Assembly: GCF_040581485.1 (NCBI RefSeq)
Contig: NC_090131.1
Location: 18,433,501-18,497,500 of the forward strand
Source: Linepithema humile
Lineage: Eukaryota; Arthropoda; Insecta; Hymenoptera; Formicidae
Length of the DNA stretch: 64,000 nucleotides
Reading direction: 5' to 3'
Positions 36,863-49,140 of the stretch are shown here, in pieces. Every line of letters starts with the position of its first letter. Positions within the stretch are counted from its first letter, which is position 1. The position numbers and the translations under genes are program-made. A model generated the notes under the pieces. It saw only the letters and a list, made by a program, of their open reading frames with translations. It searched no databases and was not told the DNA's origin.

Positions 36863-39800
36863 TCAGCTTTCATGAAATATTATTCTAACAAGCTAAAAAC
36901 GCGTATCTTAATATACATAATGCATTAAATGACACGTGATGCAGAAAGCTATCAATACAATATTTCTTAAAAACGACAATGGTCATTTGCATGGCTATTG
37001 AAATGATAGAATTTCGACAATTTTTCGGAGTCAATAGTTACAATCAGTTATGAAACACGCGCGTTCTCTCTTTTTTTACACGAAAAATTTAAAAAATTGC
37101 ACAATAAAAAAAAATTCTAGCCACAGAATAAATATTGTGTTAGATTTTATTTGCTGTACAGAGCGTTTCAGACGTCTCCGTATTGTTATATTGCATTAGT
37201 TTATTAGATGACGTCCTCGTCGTCGTGACATCGTTAAGGTAATCAAGTTGAAGACGCCTCAGCTTACGTTAGATGCACCACGCCAATGTCTGACAGGTAC
37301 GACGTACTAACCATGATGCATGCATGCGTGAATATGATATACCTTATATGGCGGGACTCACGGAGATAGAGCGCGGAGATATATATCTTCTGGCAGTTAC
37401 GCTTTATTTGAAATATTCACCATTTTCGTGAATAACGCGCACCTACGTGCCATGGTAACGTAAGACATATCGTATGGCGACTAGTAAGTGGTATTGGTGT
37501 ATTATATGACACGCTGATTAGATGCAGTAACGTGCGAATAAGGAAATGGGACGAGAGTTATGCAATTTACGCGCGAAGCATAAATAAAGCGGTGTGCATG
37601 AAGTGTTGCCAAAAATCTTTATCTTCGACGAATTTTTAAAATGGATTTAGAATCGATTTTTAGTCTCGCAAATAAATGAAATGAAATGCATGCTCAAGCG
37701 ACCTTTTAACCATTGCTAGTTTCGCAGGAGCATTGTTTTTCTTGCGAGCGTCTATAAAGCTCCAATTTCTCCCGCGGTTAAGTAGCGAAGTTTCTCAGAG
37801 TTCATTTCGTTTGTAGGGAAAGGATGGCTTTCCGCTTGCCCGAACCAAAGTAGCTTCCGTGCTCGAGAACTACTATAGCACAGTCGCGAGTGTTTACTCG
37901 AGGTATACGACGGTCGAGCAATACTGGAGCGGCCGCGGTGATGTTTGTGAAGCGACGATAATTCGATCGTCCCTAACAAATGATATCATTATATCGTTAT
38001 ATCATGCACGACGGCGAAGCCGTTACACACGTGTTTATCTAATCAATCGAACATTTAGATATACCGAGCGAGATGCATTTAGCGATACGACACACGTAGA
38101 ATTCGCATTCTAAGAAGATGGAGGTGAAAATAAATATCAGAGGAAAGTGAAGAGAGAGAAAAAGAGAGAGAAAGCATTTGCTGGAAGTATTAGATGAATA
38201 ATATTTTATGACATTATAACGTAGAAGCGTATAAATGTTGGGATGAAATAATTGAATAATGAAATTAAATTTTAAGTAAATTTTTCACGTTTTTTGCTAC
38301 ATAGCGTTTGGTTGTTCGTAAGTGATGCATAAATTAGAATTTTTAATTATTTTTGCAAAACGGGAATTTATCACGGAAAATTTTAGTAGCATCGTCAGTC
38401 AGTACGCTCCAATTCGCAATGTTATGAAGTTTATTATACGAAAATTTTATTCCGCAGAAAGAGGAAAGTGCGCGATAAGCGTGGGTAATTTTAGCAAGCT
38501 GCATTGCTCCGGGCAATCCGCTTTTTATCAGTTCACTGAAAAGAATAAAAGATCTGCACAAGCATTGCCTAGCAATTTATAATTTCCGCGAAAATCTTCC
38601 CTATTTCTAACTGTACAATAAAACGTCTGTAGTTATCAAACTTTTTTATAAAGGACAGTTAAGATTCCATCTTCGGTATCTCGTGTTTTTTTTTTGCGAT
38701 ACCAATTTCGATTTTCTCCTATCAATTATGTTTGAATCGGTTTGGTTAATCCGTGTATCAAAACGTTCTTCCGTGAACCTTCAGATATCCGGTTGCAAGG
38801 ATTCCGTTTAAATTAAATTTTTATCTGACCAAGATTGTCACATTCTCGCGTTCTATCCCAGATTGAAACTATCGCGGCACTTCTAGTACCAGTAAAGGGG
38901 TCACGGTGGGAGGTACCCGGAGTATTCTCACGGTACAATCACGTGAAACAAAAACTCCCTGTTGGGGATGAAACGAATTTTCATGGGAAACAATTTGCAG
39001 AAGCGCAGAAAGAAGTTTCGCGGAATAAAAGAAGCCGGTAGACGTGGCTAAAGATAATACCGGCCTCTCGAACGAACCGGAAACATTTTCGTTTAGGGTT
39101 CTCCAATCGAGGAGCAAGACGAACCAGCCGGTCAAGGACCAGATACGATATGTAGCAAAGAGAGGAAAAAAGAAAGAGAAAATACTGCGGGAATAGAGAA
39201 AGAAAAAGAGGGAGATAGAGAAGAACAAGGATGCTGAACGTCGACGAAAGTATCTTAAGTCGAGTCTCTACTCTGCGGAGACTCCTCCCTAACCGCTCAA
39301 CCCCCTGTGTATAGTACACATTCGGCGACAAAGACAGGCGGCTGCGGGGGAGGGGACAGAAAGTCCACGACGCTCCACAAAAGGATGGTCGAAGGTGGAC
39401 CGGAAATAAAATGAAATCCGCTACGGAGTTTGGCGCGCGCGCCGAAAGCTACTCGCGTACACGGCGCGGTCCGAACTCGAATAACGTTTTCTTCGCATTG
39501 TTAGTGCCCTCCGCGTCCTCTGCCTTTTCTCCCGCTGCCTTCCTCTACCGACATTCTTCGAGGAGGAGAGAAAGAGAGAGAAAGGGAGAAAGTTCCACGT
39601 ATCCTCCATTCACTGTTGCGTCCAATATCTCGCTGCGGCCCGATTCATCCGCGAGAATCGAAGTGGTGTGGGACGCGACGCTGAATTCGGACTGAAGCTA
39701 GAACGAAAACACGACATGTAAGGAAACCGAAACCGTGCAGTACTTATATCTAGCGAGACTTTCGGCATACAACGATGCGTTATTTTTCAGTCTTATTGAG

Positions 39801-41238
39801 ACGTGGACGATAATTGTGAAAAAAATATTTTGCAAGTGTAATTTATTTTATCTAGATGAATAAAAATCTATCGCAGAAATTATCCTATGAAAAATAAATA
39901 TTTGTTTTATAATAATAGTATTCGAATGCAAAATGCTGTGATAGCGTCAAATAATTATTTTTGTGTAAATATTTTCTCTGCGTCTATGTTTTAATAAAAG
40001 AAGAAATATCAGTAACGATGTTAATCTCGATTGCTCGAATGTTATGTGCATTTCGCATTTCGATTAAAGACTCGCAGTGCACTGTAGATAAGAGATATCG
40101 CCAATGTAAATCGGATAGATTGCGACTCGTTCCAATACGCCATAAAAACGCGATTGGAGCCGTCGTAGAAGCTAGACGAATCGAGAATCGTTGAGCGCGA
40201 ATGCAAACGCTGAAAAAAAGTTAAAGCCTGTCGTGGCAGGGAAATGGGGTCAGAACGTCGTTTTAATTGGAAATGAAGGCGAGAGCGAACAGAGGAGGCG
40301 CGCAGCGATAGAACCTAACCACGGGTGACAGTGTAGGAGAGGGGAAAAATCAACGAACGGTTAAGTGGCTCATTGTATCATCCTAATTGAAGAAATAACC
40401 GTAAACTTGGCCCTTATCATCCACTTCGCGTTAGCACTAGCCGTCCTCGCCCGACTGTTATCGTGGCGATATATGAACCACTCTATGGTCGCCATGACTG
40501 CTAGCCCTCCGACGCGAAACGTCTTACTCTGTTTTTCGAGCGTCCTCCGCGTTTTCGATGGACGGCAAACGAATGCGAAGTTCGTGCCTCAATTTCTTCA
40601 GCATGCGGGCCACGTATCGCATCCGGGTGGGAAACATTATCGATTCTGTTTTTCCAGGACCGATGAAAAATTAATAACGCGCTTCGCACGAAGTGATCCG
40701 AGGATCTTGCGACTTTTTTGTTTCTATTTTTTTGCTTTCCCGCGCTATCGTGCCTCGGGTCTTCCCGCTTATCCACTAACGTCTTCCACTGACGCGCGCT
40801 TGACGCAGTACAAGAATCGCATTAGCCGATTTTTCGTGGAAAGATGTGCGAACGAAAGGATTATCGAAACATCCCAGATCAAGTCATTCGAAAGCTCCCC
40901 CTTTTCGTCGAACAGGACGAGTTAAAGAGTTCCCGAAGCTAATTGTGAATTCTCTCGACCAGCGGGCGCTCGCCCACCCCATTATCGCGTAAACGGCACG
41001 GAACCAGCCAAGAATCTGGCAATTCTCGGTAGAATTTATATAATGCCGGGCTTATATCGCCTAACTAGTTTTTAACGTTATTCCGATAAGGGAAAATTGG
41101 GCCGTATCGCCGTTTAATTCAAGTCGGCTGCTCATCCAGTCGATGTACGGTCGCGCTCTCGGCCTGTTTACGTCCGTATTCATGTTAAGCTTAGCCCCCC
41201 TTCTTCCATTATCGTTAAAAAGATCCGGACTTATATGA

Positions 41239-41251
41239 GGGGGGGGGGGGG
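41239..41251. repeat. poly(G) run of 13 bases
   Basis: Thirteen consecutive G residues. Runs of G this long are unusual next to AT-rich DNA, and their length is often misread in sequencing, so the exact count is uncertain. Confidence 0.85.
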
Positions 41252-41837
41252 AATAGCTTAACATGGATCGTAAATTAATTATGCCGTTATTACTAATAAT
41301 TTTATATGGGAGTACCGCAATGTTGCATCACTCTGCCGCAATTTAAAATCATTCAATCATGCAAATTGCGAGCGCGCTGATAAAGGACGTTTAATTGGGC
41401 ATGCATAATGGCTCGATAAAATTTCGTAAAAGCGTCGACCGTTACTTTCGTAATTTTTCGTACCGGTCGCAAAAAAGACGCTCGAAATTAATGATCACGA
41501 ATCTTTTTTTACGAACTCTCACTCATCAAACCCGGAATGCGGGACGCTTATTGATGCTCGACTACGCACGCCGAGCCATCATCGGTTAAAATATGCATGA
41601 AGTAGACTCACCTGAACAAAGGAACAAATATAATTGTTGGACTAGAAGTTGAAACGCAAATCGAGTCGCTACCCGCCGGTGGATTTTCATACGTGCACAC
41701 ATATACTCGCGGGACATAAATATGCATGTTCTAATATGTACTAACACACAAAGGATGTGGATGAATAAAATATATTCATTGTTCGTAACAGAAAGTAGAT
41801 ATATAACTAAAGATTTAATTTTAGATAAAAAGTTTGA

Positions 41838-41858
41838 GAAAGAGAGAAAGAGAGAAAT
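41838..41858. repeat. (GAGAAA)n purine tract
   Basis: Short purine repeat of GAGAAA-type units. The Glu-Arg-Lys stretch of an overlapping ORF derives from it. Confidence 0.8.
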
Positions 41859-44800
41859 ATATGTCTGCCGGCGTGCTAAGAAAATTATAGTCAGTCAATT
41901 ACTAATGCTATAAACTTTTTGTCGTCCGTCTGAGAGAAACTTGGCGCGATCGTGTTTCAAAAAACTTGATCATTAACTATGTTGTGAAACGCACAAGCGC
42001 TCTTAGATTGCTTTTTCTCATCGCCGAGTGCAATCCCATTTCATATGGGCAGCCACTTTATTTGCATTTAGAGGAACATTTTAAAATTCAATTTAATAAT
42101 GATCGCATAACTTTTTACTAAGCGGGATATGTACCTTCAATTATGGTATTACAAACGAACACACCAATTGCGTTAAAAGCCTTATGCGAATTGCATTTCT
42201 GATAGGATATTCTTTTTCATCTCGCCAAACTACGTGATTAATATGAAGTTGCTATTTTACTTTATTCCGGGATATGCTAGTGCGCGCAAGCAATCACGAT
42301 GTGCGAGAAAATTAGGTCGCTCTTCGTTTTTCCTTCACGAAGTAATTACCACCCGTCTAGATATGATAATCTCTTTTTCTCTTCCACTATGAACGTACTC
42401 TAGCTGTGTATACAGAAAGTTGCAGGTTTTTCTCGACTATGAATATTATAGATCAAATTGAAAGAAATGGTTTAATTTCAATGTATTAAACATTTGTTTC
42501 ATTATAAATCCAAGATTATGTCTTCACAATTTAAACTTTAAATGTACAAATACTTGTAAACAAAATTATATTTAATAGTTAATCCCCAGTGAATTTTATA
42601 ATACTTGAAAAATTATTTTATCATGGATTCTTTTATTAACAAAGATAATTAAAAAATAGTTATTGAAAGAAGTTGTTGAAAAAAGCAGCCAATTAATTTT
42701 TCCTGAAGGAAGATTAAGTCCAAATTCGTTAGGAAATCTGAAGCTATTAGCAAGTACGAAAGTTTTTTAATACTACCCGTAAATGTACGGTTCAATAAAA
42801 TTAGCACAAATTTGCATAATATTTTATCGAAATTAAAACACTCGTGTGCATGTCCGACGGCAATATTCGCGAAATTAGGAATAGTTTTTAACGACAGCCT
42901 CGCAGCACCACCGGTCGTTTTCCTTCCACCGTTACGAACCGTAATTGCCCGTGGCCGTGTACGTCTCAAGCAATTCCGCCGTCATCGTGCGATATGCGAT
43001 TAAACCGGATTAGCATAATTTTTGTATTTAAGAAGAGGATATCTGTGCGCGCGCTTTCACTTTCTCTCTCCCTCTCATTCTCCCTTGCTGTCTTGAATAC
43101 GACATTCATAAAATTGTAATCGTTAACGATGTTGGAGAATGCGAGGCGACGGAGATCGCTTTTCTTTTCTCTACCGACGGCAGTAATTGCCTCGTCTTAT
43201 GCGCCCCGAGCAATTGCGTTTCTCCTCTCGCGCGACCGAGAAAAAGCAGCCAATAGATTTCAGCCGGCTCGACATCGCGTCGGCCGATCGTATAATACCC
43301 GAGTCTCCGTCTCGTTTCTCCTTTATCTTCTCTTCCCTGCCATTCCTTCTACACCTCTTTGAATCATTAATTAATTTTACATTCTTGTAAAACTGAGAGT
43401 GATTTTGTGTCGCTAAAAAGCTTAAAAAACTTTTTCATCCGACGGAACGTATATCTCAGACCTGATATAACTTACGTATATCTACGCGAATAGCTCTTTC
43501 TGCAGATCGCTGGGGATAGCGCAGTAAGAGATCGGCGGATGTTATTGTATGAGAACGCCGATCGTCTTCCCAATCTCTCCCCCATATTTTATACACCCGG
43601 TATATAACGCGTGGAAGAACGTTTCCGATGGTCTATCTTATGACGTTATTTGCGGAGTGGTTCGAATGAATGGGCCGTCGACTGTCGATCCGGTCGCGGC
43701 GCTTGAAAGGAGGAGACGGCCGACAAACTTCGGCCGAGGAATTATGAGCCTTTTTTCCTAAATTACACGAAATATCCAACCGATATCACGCGAACGGTGA
43801 AGCAACGCGAAGAGGGTTCTACGGCGCGGCGGCGGAGATTTTTTTTTCTGCCGAACCTTCGATTTCATCTACTATAGAGATCATAAATATTGTCAGTCCT
43901 AACGGTACTGTTAGATAATGGTATTGGATGGATTTTTTATATCCTCGCATACATTCTATTAAATGAAAAGCTTCCCTCAAAACGTCCCTGAGGTTTGTTC
44001 CATCGATTATGTATAACATGATCGCAGAAATTGCAACATCAGAAACATATCTATGAATTGATATATAATAAATATTTATTTTACATACAATTGTTTTGCC
44101 AAGAAAATTTACTTTTAATGTCATCCTTCGCTTTTTATATTATTTGAACAGATTTATATTGAAGTGAATATGGAACCAATTGGCTTTTATCAATAAAGTT
44201 TCTCATACGTTAGATTTGTTCTACCTCGAGAGCTTACGGACGGCAGCATAGAATGTCCATCATAAAATGTGTATTTTATAGAGATCGTAAAAACATGTCA
44301 CAATGAAATAGAAACGACGATGTAACAGCATGCCGGTCGGTCCTCTCGAACTTTACACTCGATCTGGTTATCCATTATCACACTTTTCGATCCATAATAG
44401 GCTTCGTAGCGGCGCGCAAATTATTCAAATGAGTTTGCAGCTGGTGAATAATCCGGTTGCGCGGTGACGGGCCAATGTTTTTCATGCGGCTATCCCTCAT
44501 TTGGCTTATCTCTGATTCTGACTAAGACTAATGCGGGCGATTCGCTCGATCGTTTGTAACCCCCTCTGACCCTCGTGGCCAGCTCGCACTCATTTACCCC
44601 CGGGGGCCGCCCTCGTCTTCGGTCCTTTGCTGACTAACACACTCTCATTTATCCGCAAGGAACCGATGTCCGTCTCGTAGATGTTGGTTCGAGGAAATGT
44701 CAGGATCACTCATGGTTAGAAGGTAAGAAATAGCCTCGATCGCCTTGCTAAATTGTGATTATTGTAATAAAAAGAAACAAATTTCTAAATATTTTCCAGA

Positions 44801-46740
44801 AAAATCTTTGACAAATATTTCGCAGTGTAGAATTATACGAAGCGGTTGTCCTGCAGACGCCGTTGCATTGAAAACTTGCTGTAAAGAGACATTTAAGATT
44901 GACGTAACTTATGTCACGATTGTTTTTGGATTGCGCCGTCATCAAAGTCTCGTTTTCTGCCACTCGAAAGAGAATTGGAAACGATCGGGGAGGTTTTCTC
45001 GCTTTCACCGGTGCTATATGACTCGTGTAACTGCCGCTAGTGCTCCCGGGTGTTTTCCATGCTCGAATAACGTTGCACTTACCGCAGTTTACGTTCCGCT
45101 GCTTCTTTCTCTCGAGATATCGATTTTTAACGATCGAGGAAACCGGCTACGAAACCAGAAGTACTCGGCTTGCCCGGGAAACATATGGGAAACGTTTCAC
45201 CCTTCCTTACCCGTACCACCTTTTTACGACGAATCGCCAAGCCTCCGCGTGCCGTGATGAGACTCTCCGTACTGTTGCCGTGACACGTTCCCGTATAATT
45301 TCGCTGGATCGCGCGAAGATAAAGAGAAACCTGGCGCGGCAACAAAATAAAAATAACCAGCGGAATAACCATTATCCTAATCGCCCGCTTCTCGGATGGC
45401 TATCCCACCAAACGAGTATTTCACATTGCGTGAATACGGATCGACGCTGACGTCGGACTGGTTCTCCGCTTCGAGAGGTTTTACCGCCTCCGTGTATCCC
45501 CTTCGTCCTACTATCGCCTTTCTCTTTCTCTGTACATTCTTCCCTCTTTCCGTTCCCGTCCGTCCGCCACCCGCTCGAGCTCTTCCGCTTCTCTCCTCTC
45601 TCGTTCTCTTCGTTTAATTTTTTTTTCCGACCTCCACCACGCGGCGATACCGCGCTTCTATATCACCGGATTGTGGATCCTATATCAGACGGCTCACACG
45701 CGATTTACTAAGAAACTGGCTAATGAAATTAAATTCCTGCTCGCTGTTCGTCTCATACTTTGCGAGGGTCCTCTGTGTAGTTTATGCGTCGCATTGAGTT
45801 CCGTGAGTTCCACATCTCTCTTCTCATTCTCTTCTTTACTATTGCTCGCCAAAGTCGGGTAAAAAGTAATCCAAAATAATTCCCTTTAGCTACCCGCCCC
45901 CTCGGTCCCCGTCGCGCGTCCGTATCGCACGGCGAGCGCGACGCGAAGAAAATGAGACGGCGAGAGAAAGCTGGTCCGGGGCGGGGAAATAAAGAAAAGA
46001 CGAAGAAAAAAATGTCAACTCCACAGTCAGTCCTCGCGCCTCGTGCAAATAATTGGAACGTGCTGAACCCCTCGAGTTCTCGGGTACTCTTTTAATTTCG
46101 CTCCTAGCCTCCCTTAATTCGTCGCAGGTAGTTAGAGAAGACACTCCCGGAACTGCTTCCCTCCTCTCCACTGTCTTCGCATACCCCTTCCGTCCTCGTC
46201 TGTGCATTGCATTAACTTGCGAGGAGAATTTTGCAAGAGCTACCGGACTGGAATCGCTGCGGTGAGATTTTTAAATAAGCACACCGAAGTGAGGTGGGAA
46301 GAGTCCGATGTTGACTCCTCGAAACTTAAGCGCCATGCGCCTTCGACTTCTACGAGAATAACTACTCTTGACATAAGGAGCTTTCTCTCCCACTTCTCCC
46401 AACTTCCACGTCGTACTTTAAAGATTTTTAATTTTGATAACGTCGCGTGAAATTTTACAGAAAATTTGCGTAATTTTTAATTAAGCCGAAAGTTTTAATG
46501 GCTGTACATTGTAAGCTTGTAATTTTTACGGTTGGCATGAAGAATTGAGCATTGAAATTAATTTGTACAACGAGATAGTTTCCAAACGTAGCTTTTGCGT
46601 GACCCGGCGTGCAGCACCGTGGATCATGTGTGAACGGTGAGTCGTAATTAAAAACCTAATTGGCAGATCGGTACCATGTTTTTTTTTTGGTACAGCAAAA
46701 CTTCTTTTTCATTGCCAATTATTCGAGCTCCGACACGAAC

Positions 46741-46945
46741 GCACACTTGAAATTTCCAAATGGTTTTGGCGCGCTTTTAACGACGTGCGCAATGTTTTAT
46801 GAGTATTATTTTTTACATGGCATCGAAACGCATAACAGAACGTTTGTTCACACACCGACTATTGTACCCTATTTAAATGCCGAACGTTGTTTGGTTTTAT
46901 CGATCGGGCGTTTTTTCGATTTATCATATAATGTTTTTTTTTCTT
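46741..46945 (+). mobile_element. interspersed repeat, copy C (unclassified)
   Basis: This segment is related to 57801-58040 on the opposite strand. Shared exact words include the first 25 bases (46741-46765), GGCGCGCTTTTAACGA, ATTTAAATG, TTTTATCGATC and GGGCGTTTTTTCGATTTA, all in the same order. Local identity is high, about 85-90% in the first 75 bases. Compared with the other copy it lacks a ~60-bp module and carries small insertions. No TIR, LTR or transposase was seen. Class unknown; a decayed non-autonomous transposon is the most likely reading. Confidence 0.75.
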
Positions 46946-48780
46946 TTATAAACATTTCGATAGAAAAGAAAGATATGGCTTTCATAAGATAGTGCGAGCG
47001 AATCGATGTGATACTATCGATGTTCTTTTATTCAGACAAGTATCTTCAAGTTGAGCGGTGCTGGAATTGGCGTCTTGGTCATTTAAAATAGCTACGTGGT
47101 CGATTCGAAACTCGCGTCGACGTGTTTCAGGTCGTCGGGTCAGCCGGTGGATAGTGCATAGATTTGCGCATCGAAATACTTTCGTAATAGATGAAGTGGA
47201 TCTGAGAGGTGCCAATCATTTCCCGCGCTTGCGTATGGAAGGCACGTGCCCTCATCAGGTTCGCGAACTTGGCAGGTCCGCCAAATTGCTTGGCTAGATT
47301 AAATCGTTCTTCCGTTACACGGGACTCCACGTTATTACGCCGCTGGCTTGCATAAAATACGCTTAAATTATACCATAACATACTGCACTATTATACAAGC
47401 GTTCCTCAAGTGCGAAAGGTGCGAGGACGTTTAGCGATCCTTTGCGGATTAGAACGATTCCATACTTACGTCGAAGGAGCTGGATAATTGTGTTGTTTTG
47501 AGTTCTCCAGCGCCCGATTACCAAAATTATCCAATCAAACCCGCGATTTAACCGCCGCAACACGTCCGGGTGAAATCGATACTCGATACGTGCATCGTAT
47601 GTCTACCGAAGGCCACAAATTGCAAGGGGCAGCGAGTGCGCGCAGTGCGCGATGCAGAAAGTGCCGGACAGGTGCATCTCTCGGCGTTGCGAATCGCGGC
47701 GATAATAAAACGTCGGTCTTGTTGCGCGAGGTCGCGACTTTGAGGGTTTTTCAGACGCAGCTCTCGCGAGGAAACGTCGGACGTGAGTATATTTAGTGGC
47801 AGTGGACTCCACCCGCTGTCCGCCCAATATTAACTCGTGCCATAATGCGCTAAATTCTTGCCGCTATTTCCAAGCATCCTTCCTTCCCCCGGAGCAAGAA
47901 CCTTAAATCTCTTCCAGCGCCGAGAGTAACCGGCAACCTGTGCTGCCGCTCGTATATTCTTAAGTCCGTTTCGAACAATCGCCGACTCTTTTCTTTCCTT
48001 TCCACTTCGCAGTTATGCTCAGAGCGAAGGAATTTCGCTTGGCGCGACCGTGCAGCGGCGCGACAGAACAACGGACACCGAGATTGCACACTCCTCCACG
48101 TAGTATAACTTTTCCATCGCGTGCGGGGAAGTATACACGTATATTGCGACTCGTGTTTACTGAACTGTGTCGATACTTTTGTCAGAATCCACAGACAAGC
48201 AGGTGATAGCAAAGAATGAATTGTGTTTACCGAAATTTTTTGTTTTATGCTTTATGTGAGAACCAGCGACAATTCGCTGTTTTATACGCAAATCTCTTAT
48301 CAATATTGCGTTGCAGTTTCATAGAAAATATAAAGTCGCGATAAAAGTATCTACTAATGTTGTATGGTCATTAAATACATAATATTGTTCATTACCGTTA
48401 CTATAAGTAACATATACAACGCTAATTATCCGGTAAAGAAATTCGAATACTATTAACAACTTGCGAACAAGAGACTCGAGATTGGCGCGATATATCGTTC
48501 ATTTGAGACACTTTCAGCACTAAAGAGCCACATGCTCTCCGCCGCTGAAACCCGCCACGTCAACAACTTATGGAGCGCATTAATAAACTCGATCTCCATT
48601 ATCGTGACAACGCGATGTACGGGTACGCTCACTTCGTGAACACCCGGTGGATGCGAGGCGAGTAAGTAGGTCCGTCGCTTTACATTTATCTCGGTGTAAC
48701 CGGCCACGGACCGAGAGGCTGCACACGAGGACGCATTGATTATTCGCGGCGTAAAGCCCCGCATTACCGAAGTCCCCTCC
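46946..48780. other. non-coding stretch, no supported gene
   Basis: Mixed composition with CpG-rich sequence at about 47100-47330 and 47500-48150 and AT-rich DNA at 48200-48460. ORFs of up to 120 codons are unsupported. Confidence 0.45.
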
Positions 48781-49140
48781 ATCCTTTACCCGCGGGTCGC
48801 GCACCTGAACGCGTCTTCTCGTCCCCCGCCTCCCGCGGCACGGTCCGTTTTGTTTTTCTCCTCTCGAGCGCGCGGTCCCTCTTCTCCCGTCCTCGACCTT
48901 TGACCGCGCTCGAACCGCCTCCGCCTCGGGAATGCCGCGGACTCTCCCTCGGGGTCGGGTGTTTTTGCATGGCGTATTATTTATCGCCCTCAATTAGTCA
49001 TGCGACAAAAGACGCGTTAGACGTTCCACTCTGCGCCGCGCCGCGCCGCGCCGCGCCACGGCGACTCCGAGGCGATCTGCTCCGGCGAGCGCCGACAATG
49101 GGTCCGTCCCGAGACCCGGGCGCTGTCAACGATCGCGACC
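48781..49140. other. GC-rich, CpG-dense block (CpG-island-like)
   Basis: This is one of the most GC- and CpG-rich stretches in the window by eye, with a GCGCC pentamer repeat inside. ORFs on both strands (137 codons minus at 48580-48993, 85 codons plus at 48900-49157) are rich in Arg, Pro and Gly, as expected from composition. It could hold a promoter or first exon, but no TATA box, initiator or coding family is recognisable. Confidence 0.5.
49033..49057. repeat. (GCGCC)5 pentanucleotide repeat
   Basis: Five perfect tandem copies of GCGCC. Confidence 0.95.

Larger units (their letters stand above)
36440..46740. other. non-coding stretch, no supported gene
   Basis: No gene can be supported. 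AT-rich sections lie at about 36460-36560, 37040-37150, 38210-38340, 39790-39960 and 42420-42830. CpG-rich sections lie at about 39400-39700, 40400-40930 and 45000-46250. The longest ORF of the window (186 codons, 40365-40925) is here; a run of hydrophobic residues near its start comes from TTA/CTT-rich sequence, and no domain or splice pattern supports it. Confidence 0.45.

Noticed and set aside
40365..40925. Longest ORF of the window (186 codons, plus strand)
   Set aside because: The length is within chance for 64 kb. There is no domain or splice context, and another ORF on the opposite strand overlaps it.
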